64,000 nucleotides of DNA. It comes from Massilia sp. IC2-278. Lineage in GTDB: Bacteria; Pseudomonadota; Gammaproteobacteria; Burkholderiales; Burkholderiaceae_D. The notes under the pieces are model-generated. The model made no database searches. It saw only the letters and a list, made by a program, of their open reading frames with translations, and was not told the origin of the DNA. The stretch spans positions 1-64,000 of the forward strand of contig NZ_JAJFES010000015.1 of the NCBI RefSeq assembly GCF_020708045.1, written 5' to 3'. The position numbers and the translations under genes were made by a program. Positions 30,960-39,662 of the stretch are shown in pieces. The stretch's first letter is position 1, and every line of letters starts with the position of its first letter.

Positions 30960-31706
30960 TCAACGTAACTTGGTTTTCAGGCGGCGCAGGCGCCATTCCA
31001 GGAACAGACCGACGAAACCGCTGGCCAGCACGATCGCGCCGATGTATTGCAGGAGGCGGTTAGCGGGCGCCTGCACATATCTGGTATCGATCAGGTCGAA
31101 GCGGCGGCGGCCGTTTTGCGCCGGCTCGCCATACACGGTGCCGCGGCTCTCCGGCCACTCCACGGTCATGGGCCGCGCCCGGTCGCTGCGGAAGACCGCC
31201 ATCTGCTTCGACGTTTCCGGTTGCGTCAGGAGTCCGGCCGCCATCTTCAGGGCCACGATTTCGTCGTGCTTCTCGAAGATGTTTTCCGGCTCGCCGTTGA
31301 GAATCACGCCGGGCGAGGTGTATTTGTAGATTTTGTTGGAAAAGAAAATGCCGTCGTTCGCGGCCAGCATCAGGGCAAAGCCGAGTATCCAGGCCGCGCC
31401 GGAACCAACCAGCCACTTCTTCGAATCCTTCAGTTGGGTGACGCTTGCCGCCGTGGTGAACCGGGTCACGGCGGGAATATGGTTGAGCGTCGTCGACAGC
31501 ACGTCCCTGTCGACCTCCTTCAGGAAGCTTGCCTCGTCCATTCCCAAGCCGGCGAGGATGGTGGAAAACATCTCGGCCGAGGGCACGGATTTATCGTTTT
31601 CCAGTTTCGACAAATAGGATTGCTCGATGCCTGCCGCCTGCGCAAACTGCGGCTGGGTGAGTCCTTTCTCGGTTCGGATCTGTTTCAGTCGTTCGCCAAA
31701 GTTCAT
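30960..31706 (-). CDS. membrane-anchored XRE-family transcriptional regulator
   Basis: The 248-aa protein starts with an XRE helix-turn-helix (about 4-60, LKQIRTEKGLTQPQFAQAAG and YLSKLENDKSVPS). Two hydrophobic segments follow, near 98-115 (LVGSGAAWILGFALMLA) and 222-240 (YIGAIVLASGFVGLFLEW), flanking an approximately 105-residue presumably periplasmic region. DNA-binding proteins with two membrane spans are typical one-component envelope sensors. The ATG at 31706 is preferred because the HTH starts there; an upstream in-frame start adds 15 residues. It is followed directly by the exported protein gene. Confidence 0.85.
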   Translation of the reverse strand: MNFGERLKQIRTEKGLTQPQFAQAAGIEQSYLSKLENDKSVPSAEMFSTILAGLGMDEASFLKEVDRDVLSTTLNHIPAVTRFTTAASVTQLKDSKKWLVGSGAAWILGFALMLAANDGIFFSNKIYKYTSPGVILNGEPENIFEKHDEIVALKMAAGLLTQPETSKQMAVFRSDRARPMTVEWPESRGTVYGEPAQNGRRRFDLIDTRYVQAPANRLLQYIGAIVLASGFVGLFLEWRLRRLKTKLR

Positions 31707-31815
31707 AACCCGCTTTCCTTTTATTGATGGGAAAGTCATATTCTTTGCCATTCATGCATGACTTGAAAGATGAATATCCGCGAATACAGATGAATATGAA
31801 AGGAATCGACTCCGG

Positions 31816-32214
31816 TCAGGCTGATTCTGGGTCATGGCATACGACGCACAGCTTGTTACCGTCCGGGTCCCTGACATAGGCCGCGTAATAATGCGCGTGG
31901 TATTCCGGCCTGAGGCCAGGTGCGCCTTCGGTTGCGCCGCCATGCCGCACCGCCGCCTCATGCGCCGCATCCACCATCGCCCGGCTGGCGGCCATGAATG
32001 CCACCATCTGGCCATTGCCCGCGGCATGCGCCATCCGGTCATACGGCGCGCCGATCAGGAACAGGGGACGCGGCCCCGGCTCCGATTGCCAGCCCGCCCA
32101 TGGCCGCTCGCGGTCGCAGAAGCGCAGGGGATTGCCGAGGACGTCCATCAGCGCCGCATAAAATGGCAGGGCGCGTTCGAAATCGGCGACACCCACGAAC
32201 ACATGCGAGTACAT
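31816..32214 (-). CDS. VOC/glyoxalase-fold protein
   Basis: The 132-aa protein has the vicinal-oxygen-chelate pattern: MYSHVFVGVADFERALPFYA at the N terminus and AYVRDPDGNKLCVVCHD at the C terminus. A candidate metal ligand His is in the first strand. It resembles the glyoxalase/bleomycin-resistance/dioxygenase superfamily; the specific activity is unknown. The ATG at 32214 is the first residue of the fold. Confidence 0.88.
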   Translation of the reverse strand: MYSHVFVGVADFERALPFYAALMDVLGNPLRFCDRERPWAGWQSEPGPRPLFLIGAPYDRMAHAAGNGQMVAFMAASRAMVDAAHEAAVRHGGATEGAPGLRPEYHAHYYAAYVRDPDGNKLCVVCHDPESA

Positions 32215-32224
32215 GACGAGTAGC

Positions 32225-32746
32225 CTAGACCGGCGCCATACGTGCCGGCTTTGCGGCCGAGCGGACGATATCGATGCCGAGCGCCGCCTTGCGCAGCCGG
32301 CGATGGCGCAGCAGGTAAGCAAACGCGGCGCGCGTGTCGTACATCAGCTGGTAATGGAAATAGTTGATCTGCTCCAGCACGGCGCCCGCGAGCAGGGCCA
32401 GTGTCCAGCCGAGATCGGCGTTGGTCAAGGCATCCCGGTCGGCCAGCAGCAGTACCGCCAGCATGACACCGATGGCGATCAGGTTCGACCATTTGAAGCC
32501 GCGGTACACCAGGGGGAACCAGGGCGGCAGTGCGATGTCGTTCTCGATTGCGCGCAGTTTCAGGTGCCAGTACAGCGTGCCCTGCGCCAGGATCCAGGTG
32601 AACAGGGCCAGCGCAGCGGTGCGCAGGGGCCAGGCGACATCGACTCCCTTGGCCCACCACGCCCAGGCGATCATCGCCGGCAGGACGACGGTCGCCAGCG
32701 CTTCGCGGCTGCGCAGATAGCGCAAGCGCAGCAGGAGTGGCTGCAT
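32225..32746 (-). CDS. hypothetical integral membrane protein, 173 aa
   Basis: Four hydrophobic segments are visible (about 16-34, 40-60, 88-105 and 112-130), followed by a basic C terminus. The family is not recognised. The ATG at 32746 overlaps the TAA of the upstream hydrolase gene (TAATG), so the two are translationally coupled; the VOC gene follows 10 nt downstream. Confidence 0.75.
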   Translation of the reverse strand: MQPLLLRLRYLRSREALATVVLPAMIAWAWWAKGVDVAWPLRTAALALFTWILAQGTLYWHLKLRAIENDIALPPWFPLVYRGFKWSNLIAIGVMLAVLLLADRDALTNADLGWTLALLAGAVLEQINYFHYQLMYDTRAAFAYLLRHRRLRKAALGIDIVRSAAKPARMAPV

Positions 32747-33648
32747 TACCGGGCGTTCAGGAAGGTCTTCATCTCTGCCTGGAAGCGCGCCGGCTGGTCC
32801 CACATGATGAAGTGGGCGCTGTCCGGGATGCGCGTTAGGGTCAGCGCCTTTACCGGCGAATACGCGCCCTTGTAGGCGGCGTCGAACTGGGCGGCCGGGA
32901 TCGGCACCGTCTTCGGCTGGACGTAGAGCACCGTCACCGGCACCGTGATTTTCGCCAGCTCGGGAATCAGGTTGGTGACGATCAGCTCGCGATAGGCGCG
33001 GATGCCCACGTCGGCGTCGCTGCTCATTGAATCGCTTACCGCGCCGGCGCGCATCGATTCGGTATCGACCATGCCGGCGATGGTGGCGTTGGCGTTCGTA
33101 CGGCGCTGCTCCGGCGAGGCCGCGCGCATGCCGGCGGCAACCTGGTCGGCCACCGCCGTCACCTTGTCGGGGCCCGCGCCCGGGCCGGCGAAGAACATGC
33201 CGAGGTAGGGGAACATGTCGACCACCATCAGGCGCGACAAGCTGTCCGGATGGCGCGCGGCCAGCATCATGCCGATGGTGCCGCCCATCGAGTGCCCGAT
33301 CACGGCCGGCCCCTTCAGGTCCGCTTCCTTGATGTAGCGTGCGATCTCCTCGGCCACCGGCGCGGCCACGTTGCCTTCCTTGTTGGCGCCCGCCGGCTGG
33401 CCGGCGAAGCCCGACACCTGCACCAGGTGGTAGCGGTAGCCCGGCACGGCGGCGACCGTCGAGGCCCAGGTGCGCGGCGAGGAATTCAGGCCGGGGATCA
33501 GGACCACGTCCGGACCGGAACCTTCGGTACGCACCGTGATGCGTTCCGAGGCGAAAGGCGCGGCCAGCGCATTCGTCAGCGGCAGGGCGGCGCCGGCAGC
33601 CAGGGCGGTGGCGATGAAGGTACGGCGCGAAAGCAGTGTGAAGCGCAT
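32746..33648 (-). CDS. Tat/Sec-exported alpha/beta hydrolase
   Basis: The 300-aa protein begins with a twin-arginine-like leader (SRRTFIATALAAGAALPL). It has the alpha/beta hydrolase fold with VVLIPGLNSSPRTWAS (oxyanion region), the nucleophile elbow VIGHSMGG (about residue 119), and the C-terminal histidine in PDSAHFIMWDQP. It is probably periplasmic; the substrate is unknown. The ATG at 33648 is chosen for the leader peptide. It lies 28 nt after the MacB-like permease stop on the same strand, so it could belong to the exporter transcript. Confidence 0.88.
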   Translation of the reverse strand: MRFTLLSRRTFIATALAAGAALPLTNALAAPFASERITVRTEGSGPDVVLIPGLNSSPRTWASTVAAVPGYRYHLVQVSGFAGQPAGANKEGNVAAPVAEEIARYIKEADLKGPAVIGHSMGGTIGMMLAARHPDSLSRLMVVDMFPYLGMFFAGPGAGPDKVTAVADQVAAGMRAASPEQRRTNANATIAGMVDTESMRAGAVSDSMSSDADVGIRAYRELIVTNLIPELAKITVPVTVLYVQPKTVPIPAAQFDAAYKGAYSPVKALTLTRIPDSAHFIMWDQPARFQAEMKTFLNAR

Positions 33649-33676
33649 GCAGATCCCCAGGTTCGTTGTTGGATAA

Positions 33677-34900
33677 TTATTCGTGGCGCAGGCAATCGAC
33701 CGGCAGCAGGCGCGAGGCCCGCCGCGCCGGATAGAAGCCGAAGAACACGCCGACCGCGCTGGCAAAGGCGCAGGCCACGATCACGGCCTTCAGGCCGACC
33801 GCCACCTCGAAGTCGGCAAAGGCAGTGACGGCCGCCGCGCCCGCCGCCGCAATCGCGATGCCGACCGCGGCGCCGGCCAGGCAGATCACTACCGCCTCGA
33901 CCAGGAACTGCAGCAGGATGTCGCGCGGTTTGGCGCCAATCGCCATGCGGATGCCGATCTCGCGGGTGCGCTCGGTCACCGAGACCAGCATGATGTTCAT
34001 GATGCCGATCCCGCCCACCAGCAGCGAAATCCCGCCGATCACGCCCAGCAGCAGGGCAATCCCCGTGCTGATCTTGGCGCCGGTGGCGGCGAAGGTCGCC
34101 ATGTTCTGCACGCGGAAGTCGTCCGGGTCGTCGAGCTTGATGCGGTGGCGGTCGCGCAGCGCTTCCTTCATGTCCTCGACCGCGTCGTTCATCAGCGCTT
34201 CCGAGCGGCCCTGGGCGGCGATGTAGTGCACGTTGTCGGGGAAGGGGCCGCGCACCATGTAGGCGCGCGCCGCCGTGATCGGCACCAGCACCATCTCCGA
34301 CAAGTCGCCGCCGTCGATCTGGCGCCCTTCGCCCTGCAGCACGCCCACCACCTGGAACGCCACGTTCTCGATGCGCAGGTAGCGCCCCAGCGGGTCGAGG
34401 CGGTAGAAGAACTGGTCGGCCACCTTCTGGCCGATGACCACGGTGCGCGAGGCGGCGCGCACGTCGTCGTCGGTGAACATGCTGCCCTGGTCGATCTTCC
34501 AGTTGCGGATCTTGAACATGGCCGGCGTCACGCCGAACACCAGGCTCGACGACGTCTCGTTGCCGGCCGCGAGCTTGAAGCTGCCCTGCAGCGCGGGCGC
34601 GGCGCCCGCCAAACTCGGCAGGCGGCCGAGGGCCTCGGCGTCGGCCAGCGTCAGCGAGGGCGCGGCGCCGCTGCGCATGCGCTCGGCCTGGGTCCGGTCG
34701 CCGCCCGGGAACACATAAACCATGTTGGTGCCCAGCGCCTGCAGTTCCTTCGCGATGAAGCGCTGCATGGTGTCGCCCAGGGCCAGCATCAGCACCACCG
34801 AGGCGATGCCGATCACGATGCCGAGCATGGTCAGGGCGGTGCGCAGGCGGTTTGCCGCCATCGAGCGAAAGGCTTCGACGATCACTTGCAGGAGCTTCAT
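33677..34900 (-). CDS. MacB-like ABC transporter permease
   Basis: The 407-aa protein has one N-terminal membrane segment (NRLRTALTMLGIVIGIASVV) and a large periplasmic MacB-type domain (about 45-270). Three C-terminal FtsX segments follow (about 285-400, IGGISLLVGGIGIMNIMLVS and RTREIGIRMAIGA). Together with the ATPase and adaptor it forms a tripartite exporter for peptides, macrolides or lipids. No outer-membrane factor gene is adjacent. Its ATG overlaps the ATPase stop by 4 nt. Confidence 0.94.
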   Translation of the reverse strand: MKLLQVIVEAFRSMAANRLRTALTMLGIVIGIASVVLMLALGDTMQRFIAKELQALGTNMVYVFPGGDRTQAERMRSGAAPSLTLADAEALGRLPSLAGAAPALQGSFKLAAGNETSSSLVFGVTPAMFKIRNWKIDQGSMFTDDDVRAASRTVVIGQKVADQFFYRLDPLGRYLRIENVAFQVVGVLQGEGRQIDGGDLSEMVLVPITAARAYMVRGPFPDNVHYIAAQGRSEALMNDAVEDMKEALRDRHRIKLDDPDDFRVQNMATFAATGAKISTGIALLLGVIGGISLLVGGIGIMNIMLVSVTERTREIGIRMAIGAKPRDILLQFLVEAVVICLAGAAVGIAIAAAGAAAVTAFADFEVAVGLKAVIVACAFASAVGVFFGFYPARRASRLLPVDCLRHE

Positions 34901-35658
34901 GCATCGCTCCCCTGGCCTGGCGCATGCGCCAGGTGCTCATGGCTGGCGGCCAGCTGGCGCAAGCCTTCCCCGGCCGGGCCGTCGTACAGCACGCGGCCAT
35001 CCTTCAGGCGCACGAGGCGCCGGCTCCAGGCCGCGATGTCGGGTTCGTGGGTGACCAGCACGATGGTTATGCCGCGTTCGCGGTTCAATGCCTGGAACCC
35101 GCGCATGATCTCGTCGCTGGTTTGCGTGTCGAGGTTCCCGGTCGGCTCGTCGGCGAGGATCAGCGGCGGGTCGCCCACCAGGGCGCGCGCGATCGCCACG
35201 CGCTGTTGCTGGCCGCCCGAGAGCTGGTTCGGCGTGCGCTTGCCGAAGCCGGCCAGGCCCACCCGTTCGAGTTCGGTCGCGGCCTTGGCCAGTGCGCGTC
35301 CGCGCGGCACGCCGGCGTAGATCAGCGGCAGCGCCACGTTCTCGGCCACGCTCATGCGCTTGATGAGGTTGAAGCTCTGGAACACGAAGCCGATGGTGCG
35401 GTTGCGGATCTCGGCCAGCTGGGCGCGGCTCAATGCCCGGGTATCGGCGCCATCGAGCAGGTAGTCGCCGCCGGTCGCCTGGTCCAGGCAGCCGAGGATG
35501 TTCATCAGGGTCGACTTGCCGGAACCCGACTGACCCATTACCGCGATGAAGTCGCCGCGCTCGACCTGCAAGTCGACGCCGAACAGCACCGGGGTTTCGA
35601 CGCTGCCGGAGAAGTAGCTCTTGGTGACGGCGCGGATGTCAATCAGGGCCTGATGCAT
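34897..35658 (-). CDS. MacB/LolD-type ABC transporter ATPase
   Basis: The 253-aa ATPase has Walker A (GQSGSGKST), signature (QLSGGQQQRVAIARAL), Walker B (LILADEPTG) and the H-loop (VLVTHEPD). The ATG at 35658 overlaps the adaptor stop as TGATG; a GTG one codon upstream (35661) is an alternative. It energises the permease encoded immediately downstream. Confidence 0.95.
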   Translation of the reverse strand: MHQALIDIRAVTKSYFSGSVETPVLFGVDLQVERGDFIAVMGQSGSGKSTLMNILGCLDQATGGDYLLDGADTRALSRAQLAEIRNRTIGFVFQSFNLIKRMSVAENVALPLIYAGVPRGRALAKAATELERVGLAGFGKRTPNQLSGGQQQRVAIARALVGDPPLILADEPTGNLDTQTSDEIMRGFQALNRERGITIVLVTHEPDIAAWSRRLVRLKDGRVLYDGPAGEGLRQLAASHEHLAHAPGQGSDA

Positions 35659-36872
35659 CACATGCCCTGGCTTGGCGCCAGCGACCGCGTGACCACGCGC
35701 TCGCCCGCCTTCAGGTCGCCGCTCACGATCTCGGTATAGCGGAAGTTCGACAGGCCGATGCGCACGTCCACCGGCTTGGGCTGGTTGCGGGCGTCGAGCT
35801 TGTAGATCTTGAAGACGCGCGCAGTGTCGCTGCGGTCCTGCAGCGCCAGGTCGTCGTCCGGCGCCGCGGCCGGGACCGCAGCCGCGGTCTTGTTCGCATC
35901 CTGCTTTTCGCGCTCGGCCTTGCGTTCCTTTTCCTGCTCCTCGTCGGACAGGCGGAAGCGCAGCGCCGCGGTCGGGATGCGCAGCGCCTTCGGGCGGTTG
36001 TCGACCACCAGGCGCACCTGGGCCGTCATGCCGGGCTTCAGCAGTTCGTCGGTGTTGTCGACGTCGAGCACGACGTTGTAGGTGACCACGTTCTGGACCA
36101 CGTTCGGCGCCAGGCGGAACTGGCGCATGGTGGCGTTGAACTCGCGGTTCGGATAGGCATCGACCACGAAGCGTCCGGCCAGGCCGCTCTTCAGCGCCCC
36201 GACGTCGGCTTCCGAGACGCTGGTGTCGATCTGCATCTTGGTGAGATCCTGGGCGATCTGGAACAGGTTCGGCGTGTTGAACGAGGCGGCGACGGTCTGG
36301 CCCAGGTCGATGGTGCGCTTGATGACCACGCCGTCGATCGGGCTGCGGATCACGCTGTTGTCGAGGTCTGCCTGGGCGCGGTCGACCTGGGCCTTGGCCA
36401 GCAGGATGTTGGCGCGCGCCACGTCGAGCTCGCGGCGCGACTGGTCGAGTGCCGAGCCGGACACGAAATTCTGCGCCACCAGCTGGCGGTTGCGTTCGTA
36501 GTTGGACTGGGCCAGGCTGAGCGAGGCCTGGCTCGAGGCCAGGCTGGCGCGCGCCTGGCCGACCTGGGCGTTGAAGATGGTGGGGTCGAGCTTCAGTAGC
36601 ACCTGCCCCTTCTTCACGCGGTCGTTGAAGTCGGCCTTCAGCTCGACCACCGTGCCCGAGACCTGCGAGCCGACGTTAATCAGCGCGACCGGGTTGATGG
36701 TGCCGGTGGCGGTAACGGTGTGGGTGATGCTGCCGGTGTCGACGGTGGCCACGCGGTAAGCCAGCGGCGGCACCTTCGGTTCCTTGCCGCGGCTGGCGAC
36801 GGCGAGGGCCACGGCGCCGGCGCCGAGGAGGAGGGCGGCTACGATGACCCGTTTCTTCGTGAAGATCTTCAT
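35658..36872 (-). CDS. MacA-like periplasmic adaptor (membrane fusion protein)
   Basis: The 404-aa protein has an N-terminal anchor (VIVAALLLGAGAVALAVA), a lipoyl-like half (VGSQVSGTVVELKADFNDRV), a coiled-coil hairpin (about 105-170) and a beta-barrel. It bridges the inner-membrane transporter to an outer-membrane channel. A Lys/Glu-rich insertion (about 315-335) precedes the C-terminal domain. It is the first gene of a three-gene adaptor-ATPase-permease operon with overlapping reading frames. Confidence 0.94.
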   Translation of the reverse strand: MKIFTKKRVIVAALLLGAGAVALAVASRGKEPKVPPLAYRVATVDTGSITHTVTATGTINPVALINVGSQVSGTVVELKADFNDRVKKGQVLLKLDPTIFNAQVGQARASLASSQASLSLAQSNYERNRQLVAQNFVSGSALDQSRRELDVARANILLAKAQVDRAQADLDNSVIRSPIDGVVIKRTIDLGQTVAASFNTPNLFQIAQDLTKMQIDTSVSEADVGALKSGLAGRFVVDAYPNREFNATMRQFRLAPNVVQNVVTYNVVLDVDNTDELLKPGMTAQVRLVVDNRPKALRIPTAALRFRLSDEEQEKERKAEREKQDANKTAAAVPAAAPDDDLALQDRSDTARVFKIYKLDARNQPKPVDVRIGLSNFRYTEIVSGDLKAGERVVTRSLAPSQGM

Positions 36873-36988
36873 TCCGTTCTGCCTGTCAAAATCCGATGCC
36901 AGAGATTAATCTTGAACAGTGTCGGAGATTTTTGTCGTTTCGGCAATGCATTATGGATATGCATGCGGCGAATTCGGATATGCACGCC

Positions 36989-37020
36989 GCCGGCGCGCAG
37001 GAACCGGGCGGCGCGCCGGC
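36989..37020. repeat. perfect 10-bp inverted repeat between macA-like gene and rpiA
   Basis: GCCGGCGCGC (36989-36998) and GCGCGCCGGC (37011-37020) can form a very GC-rich hairpin with a 12-nt loop in the divergent 232-bp gap. It ends 84 nt before the rpiA ATG. A TAGAAT hexamer (37052-37057) follows as a possible -10 without a clear -35. No T-tract is present. Confidence 0.55.
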
Positions 37021-37104
37021 CGAAAGGCGGAAGAAGGGCGGGGCGATCCGCTAGAATGTCACCCTCATTACCGATTTATCCATTACCAATCCAGGCGAAT
37101 CATC

Positions 37105-37782
37105 ATGACTCAGGACGAACTCAAGCAAGCCGTTGCACGCGCCGCCATCGACTACGTGGTCGAGGGCGAAATCATCGGCGTGGGCACCGGCTCGACGGCC
37201 AACTTCTTCATCGACGAGCTGGCGAAGATCAAGGACCGCATCAAGGGCACCGTCGCGTCGTCGGAAGCCACCGCGGCGCGCCTGCGCGGCCACGGCATTC
37301 CGGTGTTCGACCTGAACGAGGTCGAATCGATTGCCGTCTACATCGACGGCGCCGACGAGATCACCGACGAAGGCGCGATGATCAAGGGCGGCGGCGCGGC
37401 CCTCACGCGCGAAAAGATCGTCGCCTCGGTGTCGAAGCAATTCGTGTGCATCGCCGACGGCTCGAAACTGGTGCCGACGCTCGGCAACTTCCCGCTACCG
37501 GTGGAAGTGATCCCGATGGCGCGCGCGGCCGTGATCCGCCGGCTGGCGGCGCTCGGCGGCCAGCCGCGCCTGCGCACCAAGCCAGGCAGCACCGATGCCT
37601 TCATCACCGACAACGGCGGCGAGATCATCGACGTGGCCGGCCTGGCGATCGCCGATCCGGTGGCGCTGGAAACCCAGATCAACGGCATCGTCGGCGTGAT
37701 CGCGGTCGGCCTGTTCGCCCAGCGCGGCGCCAACGTCTGCCTGCTCGGCACCGCCGACGGCGTCAAGACCCTGTCCTTCTGA
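37105..37782 (+). CDS. rpiA: ribose-5-phosphate isomerase A
   Basis: The 225-aa enzyme interconverts ribose-5-phosphate and ribulose-5-phosphate in the pentose phosphate pathway. Motifs include IGVGTGSTANFFIDEL (about 23-38), VYIDGADEITDEGAMIKGGG with the catalytic Asp (about 83-100) and GNFPLPVEVIPMA. The ATG at 37105 gives the usual length; an upstream in-frame extension would run through the hairpin region. The lipoprotein gene follows 28 nt later. Confidence 0.96.
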   Translation: MTQDELKQAVARAAIDYVVEGEIIGVGTGSTANFFIDELAKIKDRIKGTVASSEATAARLRGHGIPVFDLNEVESIAVYIDGADEITDEGAMIKGGGAALTREKIVASVSKQFVCIADGSKLVPTLGNFPLPVEVIPMARAAVIRRLAALGGQPRLRTKPGSTDAFITDNGGEIIDVAGLAIADPVALETQINGIVGVIAVGLFAQRGANVCLLGTADGVKTLSF

Positions 37783-37810
37783 TCCTGACTGTTCATTCCA
37801 CGGAGACGCG

Positions 37811-38146
37811 ATGAAACGACTGCTGGCGCTGACGGCCCTGGTCCTGGTGGGTGGCTGCGCGATGTTCAGGTCCAGTCCCATGCCGGCGGCCGCGGCGCCG
37901 GCGTCCAGCCGTGCCCCCGCGGCGGGCCTGGCCGACGCGAATGGCGTGCCGATCGAGCGCGTTCCCTACCGGGTGGGCGTGTCGTCGAACACGGTCGAGC
38001 AGCTGGCGCGGCAACATGCCTGCCTTGGCACCGGCGGCGCCGGGCTGGTGACCGCGGAAGGACCGGTCGAGGTCTACCGCATGCAATGTGCCGACGGCAA
38101 GGTGTTCATGGCGCGCTGCGAGCTGCGCCAGTGCCGCAAGATGTAA
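37811..38146 (+). CDS. small lipoprotein, 111 aa
   Basis: A lipoprotein signal peptide ends LVGGC (Cys16). An Ala/Pro-rich linker and a small domain follow with cysteines in HACLGTGG, MQCADG, ARCELRQC that could form disulfides. The family is not recognised. It may be co-transcribed with rpiA, though no functional link is apparent. Confidence 0.8.
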   Translation: MKRLLALTALVLVGGCAMFRSSPMPAAAAPASSRAPAAGLADANGVPIERVPYRVGVSSNTVEQLARQHACLGTGGAGLVTAEGPVEVYRMQCADGKVFMARCELRQCRKM

Positions 38147-38302
38147 GACCGTGCCGGCTTCGGGAAGGCTGTTGCTTTCCTGATGCTTGCCGAGGCGCAA
38201 GTCGATGTGAAGCCTCCGAATGAATCGTGTATATTGGCAGGTTTAGTGACTGACCAGTCATTTTTGGCGGGCTCTTCGGCCTGCCGATTCCTCCTTTTAT
38301 CC

Positions 38303-38986
38303 ATGAATCCACTTTCCGCCCAATTCGACCGGATCGACCCACGCCGCATCTACCTCCAGCGTTTCCTGCTGCTGTGCCTCTTCCTTTGCTATCCGCTCTC
38401 GCGCATGGTGCCGGTGGATTGGGGCTGGGAAAACGGCGTCGTGGAAAATACCCAGGTCGTGGTCTTGCTGGCCGGCCTGTTCTTTGCCGCGCGCGCCTGG
38501 CTGCGCGGCCCGAACGATGTGCGCTCGGCGCTGGCCCTGTGCGCGATTCCGATCTGGATGATCCTTGCCGGCCGCGAACTGAGCTGGGGCGCCGTGTTCC
38601 TGCCGCCGCTGGGCTTTACCCCCGACGGTCCGGTCTACTCGTCGAGCATCCTGCCCTACCGGCCGGCGGTCCCCTTCGTGGCCGGCTTGCTGGTGCTGGC
38701 GTCCCTGGCCATTGGCTGGCGCCGCGGCGTGCACCGCCACCTCAAGAATATCGTCGCGCACCGCGCCTTCCCCTGGCTGTGCGTGCTCATCGTGCTCGGC
38801 GCCGCGCTCGGCTCGACCATCGGCGAAGGCCACTTGCCGAGTTTCGCGCGCGACCTGGTCAAGCGTTCGGAAGTGCTGGAAGAGATGGCCGAATGCGTGG
38901 GCTACCTGGCGATGGTGACGGCGCAAAGCGTGCTGCTGCGCTTCAAGGCGCCGGCGCTGGCCGGTGCGCGTACGGTAGAAGCCTGA
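38303..38986 (+). CDS. hypothetical membrane protein, tandem copy 1
   Basis: The 227-aa protein has about six hydrophobic segments. Conserved features shared with its neighbour at 39003 are WENGVVENTQVVVLLAGL, AWLRGP, GRELSWGAVFLPPLGF, LPYRP and GAALGSTIGEGH. The ATG at 38303 is chosen because an upstream in-frame start adds a 40-residue segment absent from the paralogue. The function is unknown; the invariant RELSWG and GEGH motifs on a membrane protein suggest a catalytic or binding site. Confidence 0.82.
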   Translation: MNPLSAQFDRIDPRRIYLQRFLLLCLFLCYPLSRMVPVDWGWENGVVENTQVVVLLAGLFFAARAWLRGPNDVRSALALCAIPIWMILAGRELSWGAVFLPPLGFTPDGPVYSSSILPYRPAVPFVAGLLVLASLAIGWRRGVHRHLKNIVAHRAFPWLCVLIVLGAALGSTIGEGHLPSFARDLVKRSEVLEEMAECVGYLAMVTAQSVLLRFKAPALAGARTVEA

Positions 38987-39002
38987 TCCGGCGTACTTCT
39001 TC

Positions 39003-39662
39003 ATGCATACCAAATCGTTTGTCGGCCTGCAGCGCGTCTTGCTGCTGTGCCTGTTGCTCTGTTATCCGCTGTCGCTCGTCATTCCGCTGGCATGGAGCTG
39101 GGAAAACGGGATCATCGAAAATGCCCAGGTAGTGGTCTTGCTGGCCGGCCTGGTGCTGGCGGGCCGTGCCTGGCTGCGCGGCCCGAGAGACGGCGCCGCC
39201 ATGCTGGGCCTGTGCGCAGTGCCGGTCTGGTTCCTGCTGGCCAGCCGCGAACTGAGCTGGGGCGCCGTGTTCCTGCCGCCGCTGGGCTTCGGACCCGAAG
39301 GGCCGGTGTTCTCGTCGCGCGTGCTGCCTTACCGGCCGCTGGTGCCGGCGATTGCCGGCTTGCTGGTGCTGGCGTCGTTCGTGACCGGCTGGCGTCATGG
39401 CGTGCACCGCTACCTGAAGCGTGTGATCGTGGGCGGCGGCTTCCCCTGGATGTGCGTGCTCGTGGTGCTCGGCGCCGCGCTCGGCTCGACCTTCGGGGAA
39501 GGACATGTGCCGGCGTTTGCGCGCGATTGGGTGGCGCATTCGCAGGTGCTGGAAGAGTTGTGCGAGCTGGTGGGATATGTGGCGCTGGTGCTGGCGCAGG
39601 GTGTGGTGCTGGGGTACAAGGCACCGGTGAAGGCGTCGAAGCGCGCAGCCGAAACCGTGTAG
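39003..39662 (+). CDS. hypothetical membrane protein, tandem copy 2
   Basis: This 219-aa protein is clearly paralogous to the preceding gene over its whole length, with the same membrane topology and the shared motifs SWENGIIENAQVVVLLAGL, SRELSWGAVFLPPLGF, LPYRPLVP and GAALGSTFGEGH. It begins 16 nt after the first copy, so the pair arose by tandem duplication and is probably co-transcribed. Its stop codon TAG lies inside a REP-like unit (39659-39686). The function is unknown. Confidence 0.85.
   Translation: MHTKSFVGLQRVLLLCLLLCYPLSLVIPLAWSWENGIIENAQVVVLLAGLVLAGRAWLRGPRDGAAMLGLCAVPVWFLLASRELSWGAVFLPPLGFGPEGPVFSSRVLPYRPLVPAIAGLLVLASFVTGWRHGVHRYLKRVIVGGGFPWMCVLVVLGAALGSTFGEGHVPAFARDWVAHSQVLEELCELVGYVALVLAQGVVLGYKAPVKASKRAAETV

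Noticed and set aside
38183..38302. N-terminal extension of the first tandem membrane protein
   Set aside because: The 40 extra residues have no counterpart in the adjacent paralogue, and the ATG at 38303 begins the shared region.
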